Shown piece by piece: positions 1-31,883 of a stretch of DNA of 64,000 nt (positions are counted from its first letter, which is position 1; each line of letters starts with the position of its first letter). The notes below the pieces were generated by a model. That model was not told where the DNA came from. It saw only the letters and a list, made by a program, of their open reading frames with translations, and did no database searches. The translations under genes and the position numbers were made by a program. The DNA is from Gerris lacustris. Lineage: Eukaryota > Arthropoda > Insecta > Hemiptera > Gerridae. Location: the NCBI GenBank assembly GCA_951217055.1, contig OX578278.1, positions 45,521,574-45,585,573 on the forward strand. Direction: 5' to 3'.

Positions 1-45
1 GTCCCAAAATAAGGCACAAAATATCACCTATAAACCATTATATAT
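1..45. mobile_element. Right terminus of a MITE cut by the window edge
   Basis: The first 40 bases (CCCAAAATAAGG, then AATATCACC and TATAAA) match the inner-to-outer order of the right terminal repeat of the element at 52504-53074. Only the terminus is inside the window. Confidence 0.6.
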
Positions 46-385
46 AAGTTTTTAGGGTTTCGAGGTCGTCCTAGAAACCCTTATGCTTTTGGTAGTTCGT
101 CCGTCCGTCGCATTTTGGAGTATATCTCCCAACCTACTGAAGCTATAGACTTGAAATTTTGGTATACAAGTTAAACTTTTTTGCCCAAAAACAGAATTAT
201 TGCGGACCTTAACACTCCAAATTACTGCGATCAATTGCGAATAGATCGCAATAATTTATATTTTTTGTAATTTTCAAGTTAGGTATCATTTCAAAGGTAT
301 TGAAATGTAGATTACAAATATATATATCGCGTTACCAAAATGGCGGCCATTTTACCCCCCAAAAAAATAAAACAAAACAAAAAAA

Positions 386-721
386 ATGTCCCTCCCACGC
401 TACCCCATTAGAACAAGTCCTAAAAAAAGGCAAAAATACATAAATATATATCTCTGTCGTCCAATGAAATATCCAAGAGTTGATCTAAAAAAAAGTAAAA
501 TTTTAGAAATTCTAAGGGCCGTAACTATGGAGCCCCAAAATGTTTATTATTTAGCACAAAAGGGGTTTGAAATCTCATGTTCACAGTGGCCTCCCTCTTT
601 TTTTGAAGGTTGTAAATTTCATCAAGTTTGGAATAATACTGTAGATTTATACAAAAAATGTGTATCATCTGTGATAAATTATGTTATAAAGAGAAGAGAT
701 AAAGGGAGAAAAGCTTATTAA
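386..721 (+). other. Unrecognised 111-codon open frame
   Basis: An ATG frame of 111 codons, rich in Lys, with no domain or membrane segment I can name. The surrounding sequence looks like transposon debris: a GGCGGCCATTTT motif just upstream, runs of A, and AT-rich flanks. Codon use does not stand out. It may be chance or a relic. Confidence 0.15.
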
Positions 722-1854
722 GTTGTTAAAAGAAATCTCTAGGTAAGGGCGAGTGATGTGGATGACACTGGGTTGTATTAAGTTTAGAATCTTTTTTTAA
801 ACGTTTAAATTTTACTATTTGAGTTTTATTTAATATGAAAATGCATCAAACTCTTAATAGGAACAACAAAATTGTAGTAGCTTTTTTATTGAACAAACAA
901 TTTTAACTCTTTTTGTCAATTGTGTGCAAGCAAATAGTTTGATCATGCTGGCAAAGAACAAACAGCTAAAAGGAATATATGGACAAAAATGTAAATAACC
1001 CACAGAATTGTTACAATTCAAGTTTTCCTTTAAACTAATACATAAATAAGAATATTATTATAGGGAAATTTAAATTATCACAAAAAAACCCTAAACAATT
1101 TCTAACACACGATAAAACTAAACTAATTTTAAAACATCTACAGCTATTATTTCATTTTTATAATTACAGAGAAAAATAACACAAGAGATCACTCTTCTAA
1201 CTAAATTCACAACAAGAATCAATATAAGAATGCAACATATTGTCAGTGGTAAAATTGCAAAATATTAATCACACTCAAAGCATATTGTGTAAAAAGTGGA
1301 CATAGCTTAATTGTGGATATTAAAAAAAATCAAACACAGCATCTTTATAATACCAGTAGCACACACAAGCGGATTTTTATGACAGATCACAGATTTTATC
1401 AACAGATTTAGGGACATCTGCATTCCCTGCCAGTGTGTAAGTGGAGACATGATGATAAGGCTCTTATTGACAGACATCAGATCTGGCAATCCTGTTTCCT
1501 GTTGTCAACACACATGGGCAGATCTAAGTTTAACAGTTCTCCAGCAGGTTTGCTCATAATCTCAATTTATATTACACTCCTTTTTTTGTTCTTTAATTCC
1601 AGCGTCAATATATTTCAAATATGGTAAGGAGACTAATAATAATATTAAACAACTAATTAAATTTATCACCAACATCAATGTTTTTGTGGAAGCTTTGCTC
1701 GTGAATTGCTTCATGAATATTACACAAACAAGAATAAAAAAATTGGTCCGACAAATTTGAACACTTTTTCATTATACATGGTAAACAGCATTTTAACCCC
1801 AAAATATCTTATTTCATTAATTTATTATTAAACATAATTTAAAAAGTGATTATC
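722..1854. other. AT-rich non-coding stretch downstream of fwe
   Basis: I see no coding exon, RNA gene or clear repeat boundary here. It may contain part of the fwe 3' untranslated region, which runs leftwards from 3009. Confidence 0.4.
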
Positions 1855-2047
1855 TTGATTTTCGAGATTTTTCCTGGGAAAACTACTTATATGGTTCAAT
1901 TCATATGTTAATGGACTACATTTAGAGAATTAATTTTTCTGTTTTTGGATGACAGAAAAACATTTTTTAAAAAACCTCTCATTTGGGCTCAGGGAACCTT
2001 AAAAAGTGTAAATCCATCAATTTTTTTTGGCTTTCAAAATACTTTCC
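1855..2047 (+). repeat. Decayed copy of the interspersed repeat seen at 7.4-8.0 kb and 26.7-27.2 kb
   Basis: It shares in order CGAGATTTTTCCTGGGAAAA, a segment ending in AATGGACTACATTT, then GACAGAAAAACATTTTTTAA, GGGCTCAGGGAACCT and GTGTAAATCCATCAA with the better-preserved copies. It ends next to a CA/TA microsatellite. Confidence 0.65.
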
Positions 2048-2049
2048 CT

Positions 2050-2137
<88 letters not shown>
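2050..2137. repeat. (CA)n-(TA)n compound microsatellite
   Basis: About 13 CA units run directly into about 31 TA units, with no interruption. Confidence 0.97.
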
Positions 2138-2140
<3 letters not shown>

Positions 2141-3008
2141 GTATATTAGAGAGTAAAAATAGGGTATACAAAATTATAGTGCTGAAATGTCTAACCTTTC
2201 AAGAAATGTATAAGCTCATTGCTTACAAAACATGCTTCTAAGATCTTCGTACTCTTATTGTCGATACTAACTTCAAGAATCAACAATATAACATGTAATA
2301 TTGAATAATGAAATAATATCAGAAATACAGCACTGTACAAAGAACCTAAAAAGCACCTACAAAGAACAAGTACTGAGAACCTTTGTCTGTTGCCCTGGTC
2401 TATCCAGTATACTCGACAGTCATAGATCCACATTCAGATTTTTTTTGACCATATTTACCCCACACAAAAATGGATCAAGATGCCAGGCTGATTTGACGGA
2501 CTATATCTGACGGGCGGGACTTGCATGTTAGAGGGGAAGAACAGACCTGAGATCTGAATCAGATCCATCAAAAATATGATCTGATCTGGCCTGTAATAAA
2601 ATCCGCTTGTTTGAGGCTAGCTATTAGGTAAAAGTTAGGAGGGGTAACTAATAACTCCTATAAAAATTTAGAACCGTCATGGCCATGAAGATAATGTTTG
2701 CAGATTAAAATTAATAGTATGTACCAAATGATGTGAAACAAATGTTCAAAGAAAAAAAAGTAAAACCATAATATATATATATACAATTAAATAGCTAAAG
2801 CTTATAAAAATCATTCAATAGATAAAAGATAAAAACTGAGGAATCAAAGATAAAAGATTTTCTTCTACACATCCAAGGCATAAATTATTTGTTGCAAAAA
2901 TATAGTATTTAAATGCTGAAAAAATATGTTTCAAGATAATTGACAGGCTAATTAGAGGCTGATTTCTAAGGCAGGCTGGTAAAAGAAATGTGTTTAATGG
3001 ATTTGCCT

Positions 3009-23036
<20,028 letters not shown>

Positions 23037-23230
23037 CTTTATGTGTTTGTAGAAAGAACTAAGAGAATATTTGACAGGTCAAGACTGAAAGTATAAAATA
23101 GAAGCTAAGAACACTGAAAAAGAAGTATAATATAAAGTATTATAAATGACAAGGTTTCAAAATTGACTGGAACACGGACTACGGACACAAATCTACAACC
23201 ACAACCTGACAAGTGAACGCAGCTTCCATG
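23037..23230 (-). promoter_or_regulatory. fwe: Likely fwe 5' leader and promoter-proximal region
   Basis: Minus-strand sequence directly upstream of the fwe start codon. No in-frame ATG or splice acceptor was seen close to the start, so it is probably transcribed leader, but the start site cannot be fixed by eye. It faces the upstream side of RB1CC1. Confidence 0.4.
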
Positions 23231-26200
23231 ACCGGATCAACTCAGCTGACTGACATGTCTAAACACACATTATATAACAAATAATAATTATAAAGTTTAT
23301 TTAAAATTGAACTAAGATTATGTGATAAAACTAAAATAATCTTAAAATAATTTATTGACTACTTCGTTTTTTAATCATATTGGATTATTTTGACTTAAAA
23401 TTGTAAATAAAAGTTGGCTTTTTAAAATTCCCGGTAACCACAAAATGAAAAAAAAATATCCCCAAAAATTTAGCTGCGCAATGTTTTTAAAATTGTGCGA
23501 ATATTTTTACATTTACGTGTAAAAGTGTTCTAAATTTCTTCCTGGTTGTTGTAGGTATATATTTTTTACGTTTATAATTTTTTTATTAGAGTCTCTGCTT
23601 GCATTGTTGTTTCATCGCAGTCTGCGCTTGCCCGTACATTTCTTGTTTTGTTCAACTCTTCTTTTTCCATAACTGACCTAACAGCTGTGTTTGACAATTT
23701 TCATGGAAGTAGTTGAAAAATAAGTTCCTCGATAGTTTGGCATCGACTTTATCACCTTTCGTTTGGTATGATATCATTCATTTCACCTTTCTCTAAATAC
23801 GTTCAAGTACAGATTTAACTATAGTAGTAAAACGCAGAAGAAGAAATTACGTTTTATTAGGAACTACGAACGATAGTTTGTGTTTTGGTAGTCAGCTGCC
23901 CGATTCAAGTTCAAACATGAAAGTAGAGTGACCTTGCTTGTCTCTTCTAAGTTTGTTATTTTAGAATTATTCGTTGTTGAAAACTGAAGCCTTAATATTG
24001 CTTTTAATTTCTAAGTGGTGTAATCATAAAGGTAAAAACAGTCGTTTTGCGTGTGAAGACAAAAGGAGTAGGTAGGATGTTATGCCGTATATTTTTTCGC
24101 AGTCAAGTATATTTTATCTAATATATATAAATATAGATATATTTTTTTTATCTTTTAGTTCCTCGTTTCTTATTTGTAAATATGAGCACGTTGTATATAA
24201 TATTTTAGTTAATATTGACAAAATCATCTTTACATTTATTTAGTGAGAACTGTAATATTTATGAGTTGGTATTAATACTTTTAGTTGCATAATTTCCTAT
24301 ATCTAAGATTGATTTATTATGCAAAATATCTCAAGAAGATATAGTTGATGATTGTCTAAATATTCAGTTGTTTGAGATAAAATCATTGTCTTTAATATAA
24401 TATCTCTTAAAATCTTTATTTTACAAAGCTGATAAATATGTTGCAAACATTTCGCTGCTTGCTTTAGAACTTTAAAATTTGCGTTTGAAACTACATCTTC
24501 TTATTTGTTATGATGAATAGAAAATATCATTCTATTTACTCTCTTAAATGATAAAATTGTATCATTCCAAAGCATTTAAATTGGTGAGGTAATAAATATT
24601 GTAGAGAATGACAGTCCTAATGCAATTGCATAAAATCGAAAACTTTGAATTTTTGTTTTGTATGATATTGAAATAGGTGTACTTTGTTTATTTACTCTCA
24701 TATTTGTTTTAAAATCTAAGTCAAATTGAACATTAATTTGTACTTTAAATGATAACTATTAAATGCAATTTGATAATATGTAGGTAATATTTACACATTT
24801 TTAGTTAAGTAGTTGATTTGTGAATTAACTGATTAAAAAAAGCTTTGTTGTTTAATTTATAAATTAGCCCATAAAACTGTGTGATCAGTTGACTCTATTT
24901 TCTGTTCTTTTTATAGAATTTACAATTTCATTTAGATAATTTAGCTGAAATTATTATTATTATTATTTTCTACATAATGTTACATTATTGGTAAGTAGGT
25001 TTTGATATTATTTTTAGTTATTTCATAATAAAATAAAAATATCTCTTTGAATATTTAAATAAATAATTTCCCTAACAGCAAAGTTCAGAAATAAGTTGTT
25101 TACTTGCAAAACAAAGAAACTACAATTATTACTCATTGTAAATAATTATTTAATTTTGAAATATCCAATGCCATTACATTTTTCATCAAATCAATGCATG
25201 GAGATCTTGATAGAATTTTGAATATTACTTCTACTTACTGCAAATGATAATCTGGGAAGTATCTTAGCATTTTACAAGATTACTTTATTAGTAACTTGAA
25301 AAAAATTATTTTGCATTTTTTGCCTGGTAATCTTACAGGACACATTCGACTATAGTGGCATTAATACTTGCTTGGTTTGGGAGATAAGCCCGGGCTCAGA
25401 AAGAGGACGAGACCCCTATATACTTCTGAATTAACTCGGCTTAAACTTCGGCAGGAATCATTTTGTCCACTAAAGAACTAAGAATTGTTCCTCTAGGCCA
25501 ACTACTAACTATCTGTGGGTCTGTCTACCTGCTTAGCGGATAGAGTTGAGTGACATATGTGCTGCGTTTGCACTTTTAACTTTATGTAAGGTCTTCCTGT
25601 ATTGACTTTTTAAGCCTTCAGAAGGAAAAAACCTTGAGATCTTTGTTATGAAAATTGACCATGAACTTTTTTTTTTAATGCTTGGTCGTTTATATATTTA
25701 TATATATATTTTTTTAAACATTTATTAACAATATTGGTTTTACACATAAGCTGTATAGCTTAATTACTAAGGAAGTAGGTCAATGATTTGATGTTACCAT
25801 TGATAGTCCTCTAAAGACCATATTATCTATTTAGCATATTATCATTAATTACTTAAGAAAAGCCTTTCATAACAACCTTATCTACAAAAACGTAGTAGTG
25901 CTCTTTTAATGCTATGTGCCTAAATTTTTAATTTATTATTAATACTGTTTAAAATTCAATTAAAATAGTGTGTATACTTGTTAATTTGATTGTTTCATTG
26001 TGTATATGTTTATTTATGTTTTTTGGGTGTTTGATGGCAATGTTGCTTACCTATATTTTATTTTATTTCTGTTTTCTTTGTATTTTTGAAAGTAAATTTT
26101 TCCTGATATTATATAATAAGGCTTATAGGACTACATTTCTTTAAGACACAAATTTATATATTATTATTTTATACAGTTAGTTTAACTACTGAACATTTAT

Positions 26201-26519
26201 TTACTAAATGTTCTTTTTTGTGTCTACTATGACCACTTTTAAAATTACTATTCATCGTTGGTTGACTTCAATGTCACTCAAGCTATGTCAAGTAGTGTTT
26301 TGTTACTCAAAATTATACGGGCTGTTTATATGTTATATAAATTGCTACAGAGATGATTTAAAAAAAAAAATATAAATTTAATGTAAAAATTAAAAATTTA
26401 ACGAAGATGTAATAAACACACAAGGTGATTCCAATTTAACAATTTTTTAAAAAAACTACTCCATCCTGTAGAAAATAACAAGTATTCAACTCTCAAGTTG
26501 GAATTATAATTATTAATAA
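23231..26519. other. Region between fwe and RB1CC1, AT-rich
   Basis: Presumably the promoter side of both genes and/or a first intron of RB1CC1. A possible non-coding first exon of RB1CC1 could end at 24031 (AAAG|GTAAAAAC). The block 25330-25640 is GC-richer than its surroundings but was not identified. Confidence 0.3.
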
Positions 26520-27226
26520 ATCGGTCCGAGACAACTCAGACAACGCCTGCACAGACGACAGACAGACATTTTTTAAACACCTCTTTTTGGACTCAAGGGA
26601 CCTCAAAACCTATAAATCCATAAAATCGAATTGTCACCCCCCACAAACCTTCATAATACTTTCTCATATACGAGTTTATAATTACTTAGCCCGGTATTTT
26701 CCATTTATAGTTTTTGTATTACATTTATTATTATTGAAGATTTCATCAGAATTTATCATAAATATAACTTCTCCTGGTCCTTGGTGGGGAATCGGACCCG
26801 GTCTCTCTCCGTCTGCGTTTTAAGCTATTTTCTCAGGAACTAGATTTTTCCCGGGAAAACAGCTGATATTGTTAGATTCATATTCTAATGCACTAAATTT
26901 TAGAATTTTTTAATCAAAATCGTCGGAACCGTTTTCGAGGAATACTTTTTTTCAGAGTTTTTGGGAGGTAGCGCCCCCAAATTTGGAGTTAAAATTCATT
27001 TCTCGATTTTGCCTTGGGGAATGATTTTTGTGAACATGTATGCCAAATTTAATCAAAATCGGCCCAGTAGTTAAGGCTCCAGGCGCCTGCACAGACGACA
27101 GACAGACATTTTTTAAAAACCTCTTTTTGGACTCAAGGGACCTCAAAACCTATAAATCCATAAAATCGAATTGTCACCCCCCACAAACCTTCATAATACT
27201 TTCTCTTTATATGAGAAAGTAAAAAA
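26520..27226. repeat. Interspersed repeat, second full copy plus a duplicated end piece
   Basis: 26657-27222 matches 7389-7985 in order and orientation (ACTTTCTCATATA to TATATGAGAAAGT). In addition 26540-26660 is nearly identical to 27086-27206, so the right end occurs twice as a direct repeat. It includes the minus-strand B-box-like GGTCCGATTCCCC near 26785. Confidence 0.7.
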
Positions 27227-28261
27227 AAAACCTATTTCAACGATACCATCACAGGCTCTAAATTATATGAAAAGTGGAGGATCTAGAGAACATAGGGCCA
27301 TGTCAACCTGTGACACACGATTGGGTAGGTTTCATAAACACTATCCACTCGTCTTCTACACTCGTATTTTCGTCTGGTCATCCCTTGTGTGTTTCCCTCT
27401 TCCTCTTTTGCATTCCTTAAGATATTAACTTAAAATCTTAGGTCCGTTTTTTGTCTTTAACAATTTGCCCTGCCCTGTTTCACTTTCTTTTGGTAAAAGT
27501 CTTTCCTTTATCATCTAATTTCTTATACATTCATTGATGACGATCTTTTACTGTTTTACCTTGCATTATGGTTCTTTTAAGTACATTTTTTTTGTTTGTT
27601 TAGTAACGTCTAAATATGTCTAGTCTAGTTTGTAAATGCGAATATGGAAAAAAAAAATAAAATAAAAAAAATACAACTAGATGTTATCAATTCTTCTTTG
27701 GTCTTTTAAAACTAATATTTTTTTCTTTAATATGTACACTATTGCATTGCAAATCTGAAAATCCATTTAGTTAATACAGCCTTTTCTTTGACTTACACAT
27801 ACTATATTTTTGTCTGTTAATAATTCCTACAGTTATCAGTCACCTCATGTTAAATCTCCTTACCTATATTGATTAATCTTTTACATTACCTACATTAAAA
27901 TTGCTCATATTTATTTTTGTTTATCTTGTAGTGTATTAAAGGAGCTATTGTCATAATTTCCATAAATTTTAGCAGTGTGTCTTAAGTGTTACCACCTCTT
28001 GAGGAGGCCTATTGTAATTAACATAGACATTACATCATTTACCTGGTTCTCAGTCTGCTGCAATGCCACATTAAAATTATTGTATTAGTGAAACATTTCT
28101 TAATTTCCTTTGAATTTAAATGTTTAATTTAATGTATCTGGACATTTTAAATGAATTGGTTACCTTGATTAAGATTTTTATATTCTGAATTAATTTTTTT
28201 CTCGCAGTGTCATTCATATAATATTATTCATCCATTATTTAAGTGTATTATTTAAGTATAT

Positions 28262-28279
28262 TTAAAAAAAAAAAAAAAA
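28262..28279. repeat. Poly-A tract
   Basis: About 18 A bases. Confidence 0.8.
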
Positions 28280-29083
28280 TGAAAATTATGGTCTAAGCTA
28301 GAAAAACACTAGATTTTTTATTTGTTGTAGAATTCAGCAAAAAAAAATCTGTCAGGTAAAAGTCTAACACTTTTTACAGATTCTAATATCTAATAAATGC
28401 ACATTAAAGAAATTCATTTTACTTTTATTATTAAATTATATTTGGGACAAATTTAAAACAAAATATAGTTTTGTTTTTTATTTTTAGCATACATTATCAT
28501 TTCACTTCTGTCATTTGAACTAAGATTAGTGGAAATTACTCATCACTAATGTAAATTATGTATGTCCATAATATGACATAAACATAAAACAAGTAAACAT
28601 AATCAGAAAAATGTTTTGTATAATAAATTTAAAAAGAAGGCTAATTAAAGAAATTAAGTTAAATGTTTCTTGCCTTATAAGAAAGTTATTTATCTGTTTG
28701 TTAAATGATAACTTTTAATTTGTCCAAATCCATATCTGAAAACAAACTGGGTTAATTACATTGCATTAAGAAATTGACTAATAATAATATTTTAATTAAT
28801 AATTTTCGTGTATCTTTTAAATGTAAACCTAAACGGCTAAATCTGACTTCAAAATCTAACTTTTATAATTCCATGAGGTTTGCATATCTGTGTTAGGAGT
28901 TCCATGATGGTTGAAAGAGAATATATTCCGATCTTCAGCTTTTATTTACATACAAATAAAAATATGGCTTCATTTTTTTATTGGTGAATTACTGAAATTC
29001 TTTTATACATTAAGATAAAATCTAACTCTGAGAACATTAACCCCATTTTTTGTAGTAATTGTTATTTGATGTATTGTATTATA

Positions 29084-29924
29084 CAGGGTTATTCAAAAGG
29101 ATGGAATCAACTTCTTACTGCTAAATTTCCTGAATTATCCATTGTATTTGAATGATCTACATAGTAATTGAAAGAAGAGGTTTGAAAGTTTTGGATCCTG
29201 TCACTTGATTGCTCATAGTTCCACAAATGACCCCTAAAAATCCTCGTTTGCACAAACAGCCATTTCACGTCAATTGTCAGTAAAATGGCTACTATGTAGC
29301 ACACGGTTTTCTTTGTCCATGAGGTCTGTTAAACTGAGTCAGCAACCATAGTGCAGAGTGCCTTTTATCAACAAGTTAAAAAAACTTGCACGGAAAAAGG
29401 AACTTGTTATTAATAGTTTATAGTTTGTCTATAATGGAAAAAGCCCAGGCTGACTGTGTGTATCATAGGAGAACGTTCAACAAATTGATGAGAGTTTCGT
29501 GCCTAGTCCAAGAAGTCATCTAGTAGAGTCTATAGAGAACTTAGACTTCATCAAGCAACTGTGTAGGAATTGGTTGCACCAACGAGAAGTGCTCTTTTTA
29601 ATTGAAGGTTCAATGTTAAAATGGAGATGAGAGGCCAATCCAGTTTTTCATACCTCAAGAGCCCAGAAAACCTTCGGCTGCAAAATAGCTATTTGGGGGC
29701 ATGAGCATTCTACCTGTTTTTTTTCTTTTTGGTTTTAGTCCCGATCAACTGCCAGGGTTATTACAAGACGGGGGTTATCCGGCCACTTTACTCATCTAAT
29801 CGATGAGATCATTAGTGTGAAACAATTGAACCTGTTGTTTGTGGAACTATCGTTAGGTAGGATTCCCTTTCAATTACTATGTTGATCATTTTCATACAAT
29901 GTTTCCTTTTGAATGACCCTCTAC
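29084..29924. mobile_element. Decayed mariner/IS630-type element
   Basis: The ends AGGGTTATTCAAAAGGA and TCCTTTTGAATGACCCT are inverted repeats with one mismatch. Inside, near 29464-29580 on the plus strand, a frame with interruptions reads ENVQQIDESFVPSPRSHLVE, resembling the N-terminal helix-turn-helix region (E-N-I-x-x-V-x-E-x-x-x-x-S-P-R) of this superfamily. No intact catalytic motif was found. Confidence 0.6.
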
Positions 29925-29989
29925 GTTATAATATATTGTCAAGTTTAAGTTCATTACTGTTACTGAGGATAGTTTTTAATTTTTTACAG

Positions 29990-30087
29990 ATCATCATGTA
30001 ATCAAAATGGCTTCTCAACATAGTAGCTGTTAATTATGAGCTAATTAGCTCTTGGCTTTACCAACCATACTTCTTAGCAACGGCAAG
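29990..30087 (+). promoter_or_regulatory. RB1CC1: RB1CC1 5' leader portion with three short upstream ORFs
   Basis: A good acceptor (TTTTTTACAG) ends at 29989, suggesting this leader begins inside a spliced exon. Before the main ATG lie ATG-TAA at 29996-30001, an 8-codon ORF MASQHSSC at 30007-30033, and ATG-AGC-TAA at 30036-30044. A perfect 14-bp palindrome GAGCTAATTAGCTC lies at 30038-30051. The main start at 30088 was chosen because the FIP200-like sequence begins exactly there. Confidence 0.5.
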
Positions 30088-30158
30088 ATGTTGCTTCATA
30101 CATTCCATGTTGATACTGGTACTATGATAAAATTTGATATCAACTTAGCCCTTGAAAG
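30088..30158 (+). CDS. RB1CC1: RB1CC1 coding exon 1
   Basis: 71 nt, residues 1-23 plus two bases. MLLHTFHVDTGTMIKFDINL aligns with the first beta-strands of the ubiquitin-like N-terminus. Donor AGGTATGTG. Confidence 0.93.
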
Positions 30159-31829
30159 GTATGTGTCACTTCAACCTAAATACAAATACTCTTTATTAGA
30201 ATTTTTTCATTGTATTAGATATATTTTTTTTTATCAAAAATCTAGAACTATCATGATTATCAAAGTAAACCTGATGAATAAAAATATAAGGAAAAAAAAA
30301 AAAATAGTTAAATGATTTTAATTAGTAACAAATAAATCTCTTTGTGGCGAACCTTTAAGATTTATAATGGGGGGGGGGGGGGGGTACTAAATTTTACTTG
30401 CAAAAGCAGAAACTTTGAACATGGCAAAACTTAAGTGAATTAGATTTTTGCCTTTTTGAATGTAAAATTTGGAAGCCAAAGTATGAATTACAGAGACATT
30501 AACCGACACTGGTTAATAGTAGTTTGTGAATTCTATTTATTTTTTAATTGAAGATAATATGATATCTAATAATTAAATATTTAAAATATTATATTTAATA
30601 TAATGAATTATTGTTTTAGTGTAAGTAAGCTAAAAGAAGAAATTGAAAGGAAATGTGGAATCCCTATAGATAAACAAGTCTTACTTGCAAGCGGTGGCCA
30701 TAATTTAGAACCTAATGAAAGAGTTGGGACTTACATCGCAGGCACTGACACCTGCCCCATATTTTTATTTAGTAAAACTGCTATTGAAGGCACAGTCCCC
30801 CCTTTACCAACCGTTGATTATGGCCCTGGTAAGTGAATATTTCAATTATCTTCACATTTTATTTTTGTTATTTTGATTTTTTTAAAATTTACGTCAGTAT
30901 TAGACTGTCCAGAGCTGTGTCTATGGCTCATTAATTAAAAAGATATACAATGTATGCTCTGTGTTCTGAGCATATTTTTTTTTATAATTTTTACTTTTAT
31001 TTATTATTATACTTTTTTATTCTTAGATATAGACATGAAGAGTGAAGTGGCTACAGGACTGGAATTACCTCCTACGATCAACACTGTGAAATTGAGGTAT
31101 CTTCTTGCCCAAAAGTTTCGTGAGCTTGCTGAAGAGCAGCTTAAGATTTGTGAAAATTTAGTTCACGACCAACATTTGCAACAGCAAGGTTATTATTATT
31201 TTAATTGTTTTATTGTTTCTTTAAGATGAATTATATGCACTAATGGCTGCACTTTAGTTATCTAAAGTCTATTGTTAGATAATAAGCCTGTTCTTGAGTT
31301 CTCTGACTACTCTAACTTAAGCTAATTTTGATTTAAACTTCATTTGATTTTAAGTATTAGAATCCTCCTTTTAATATTATAACATCTGTGAATTTACTCA
31401 TAATGATAGGATTTGATCTGAATAAAATTGGCCTAAGCAACTACTGCTGGAGTCATAACAATATAGGTGGAATCTGCCATTTCCCTGGACAAATATTATA
31501 ATTTACTTTTGCATCCGAGCTTACTGAAGGCAACAGAAACTATGTGATCGTTCTGAAGAACTAAAATTTGTTGTCTCTGATTTCAAAAATTCCAGGACAG
31601 ACCTACATTAAATAAGAAGATTGAATATAAGGGACAAATAGAACAAATGTTATAATTTACCATCATATTTATATTTTTTCTAATTTTCAGGCTGGGCAGC
31701 AGTTGTGGCAAATTTAGACGATATTATATTTTTGTTTAAATCAAGGAGTGAGAATTTCAAACAGAATTTTCGACAGCACTTGGAAACTCGAGATCAATAT
31801 ATTGAAATTCTAAAGAAGTAAATTGTTTC

Positions 31830-31883
<54 letters not shown>

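Noticed and set aside
1945..2139. Open frame ending in His-Thr and Ile-Tyr repeats
   Set aside because: Translation of the CA/TA microsatellite joined to a repeat relic.
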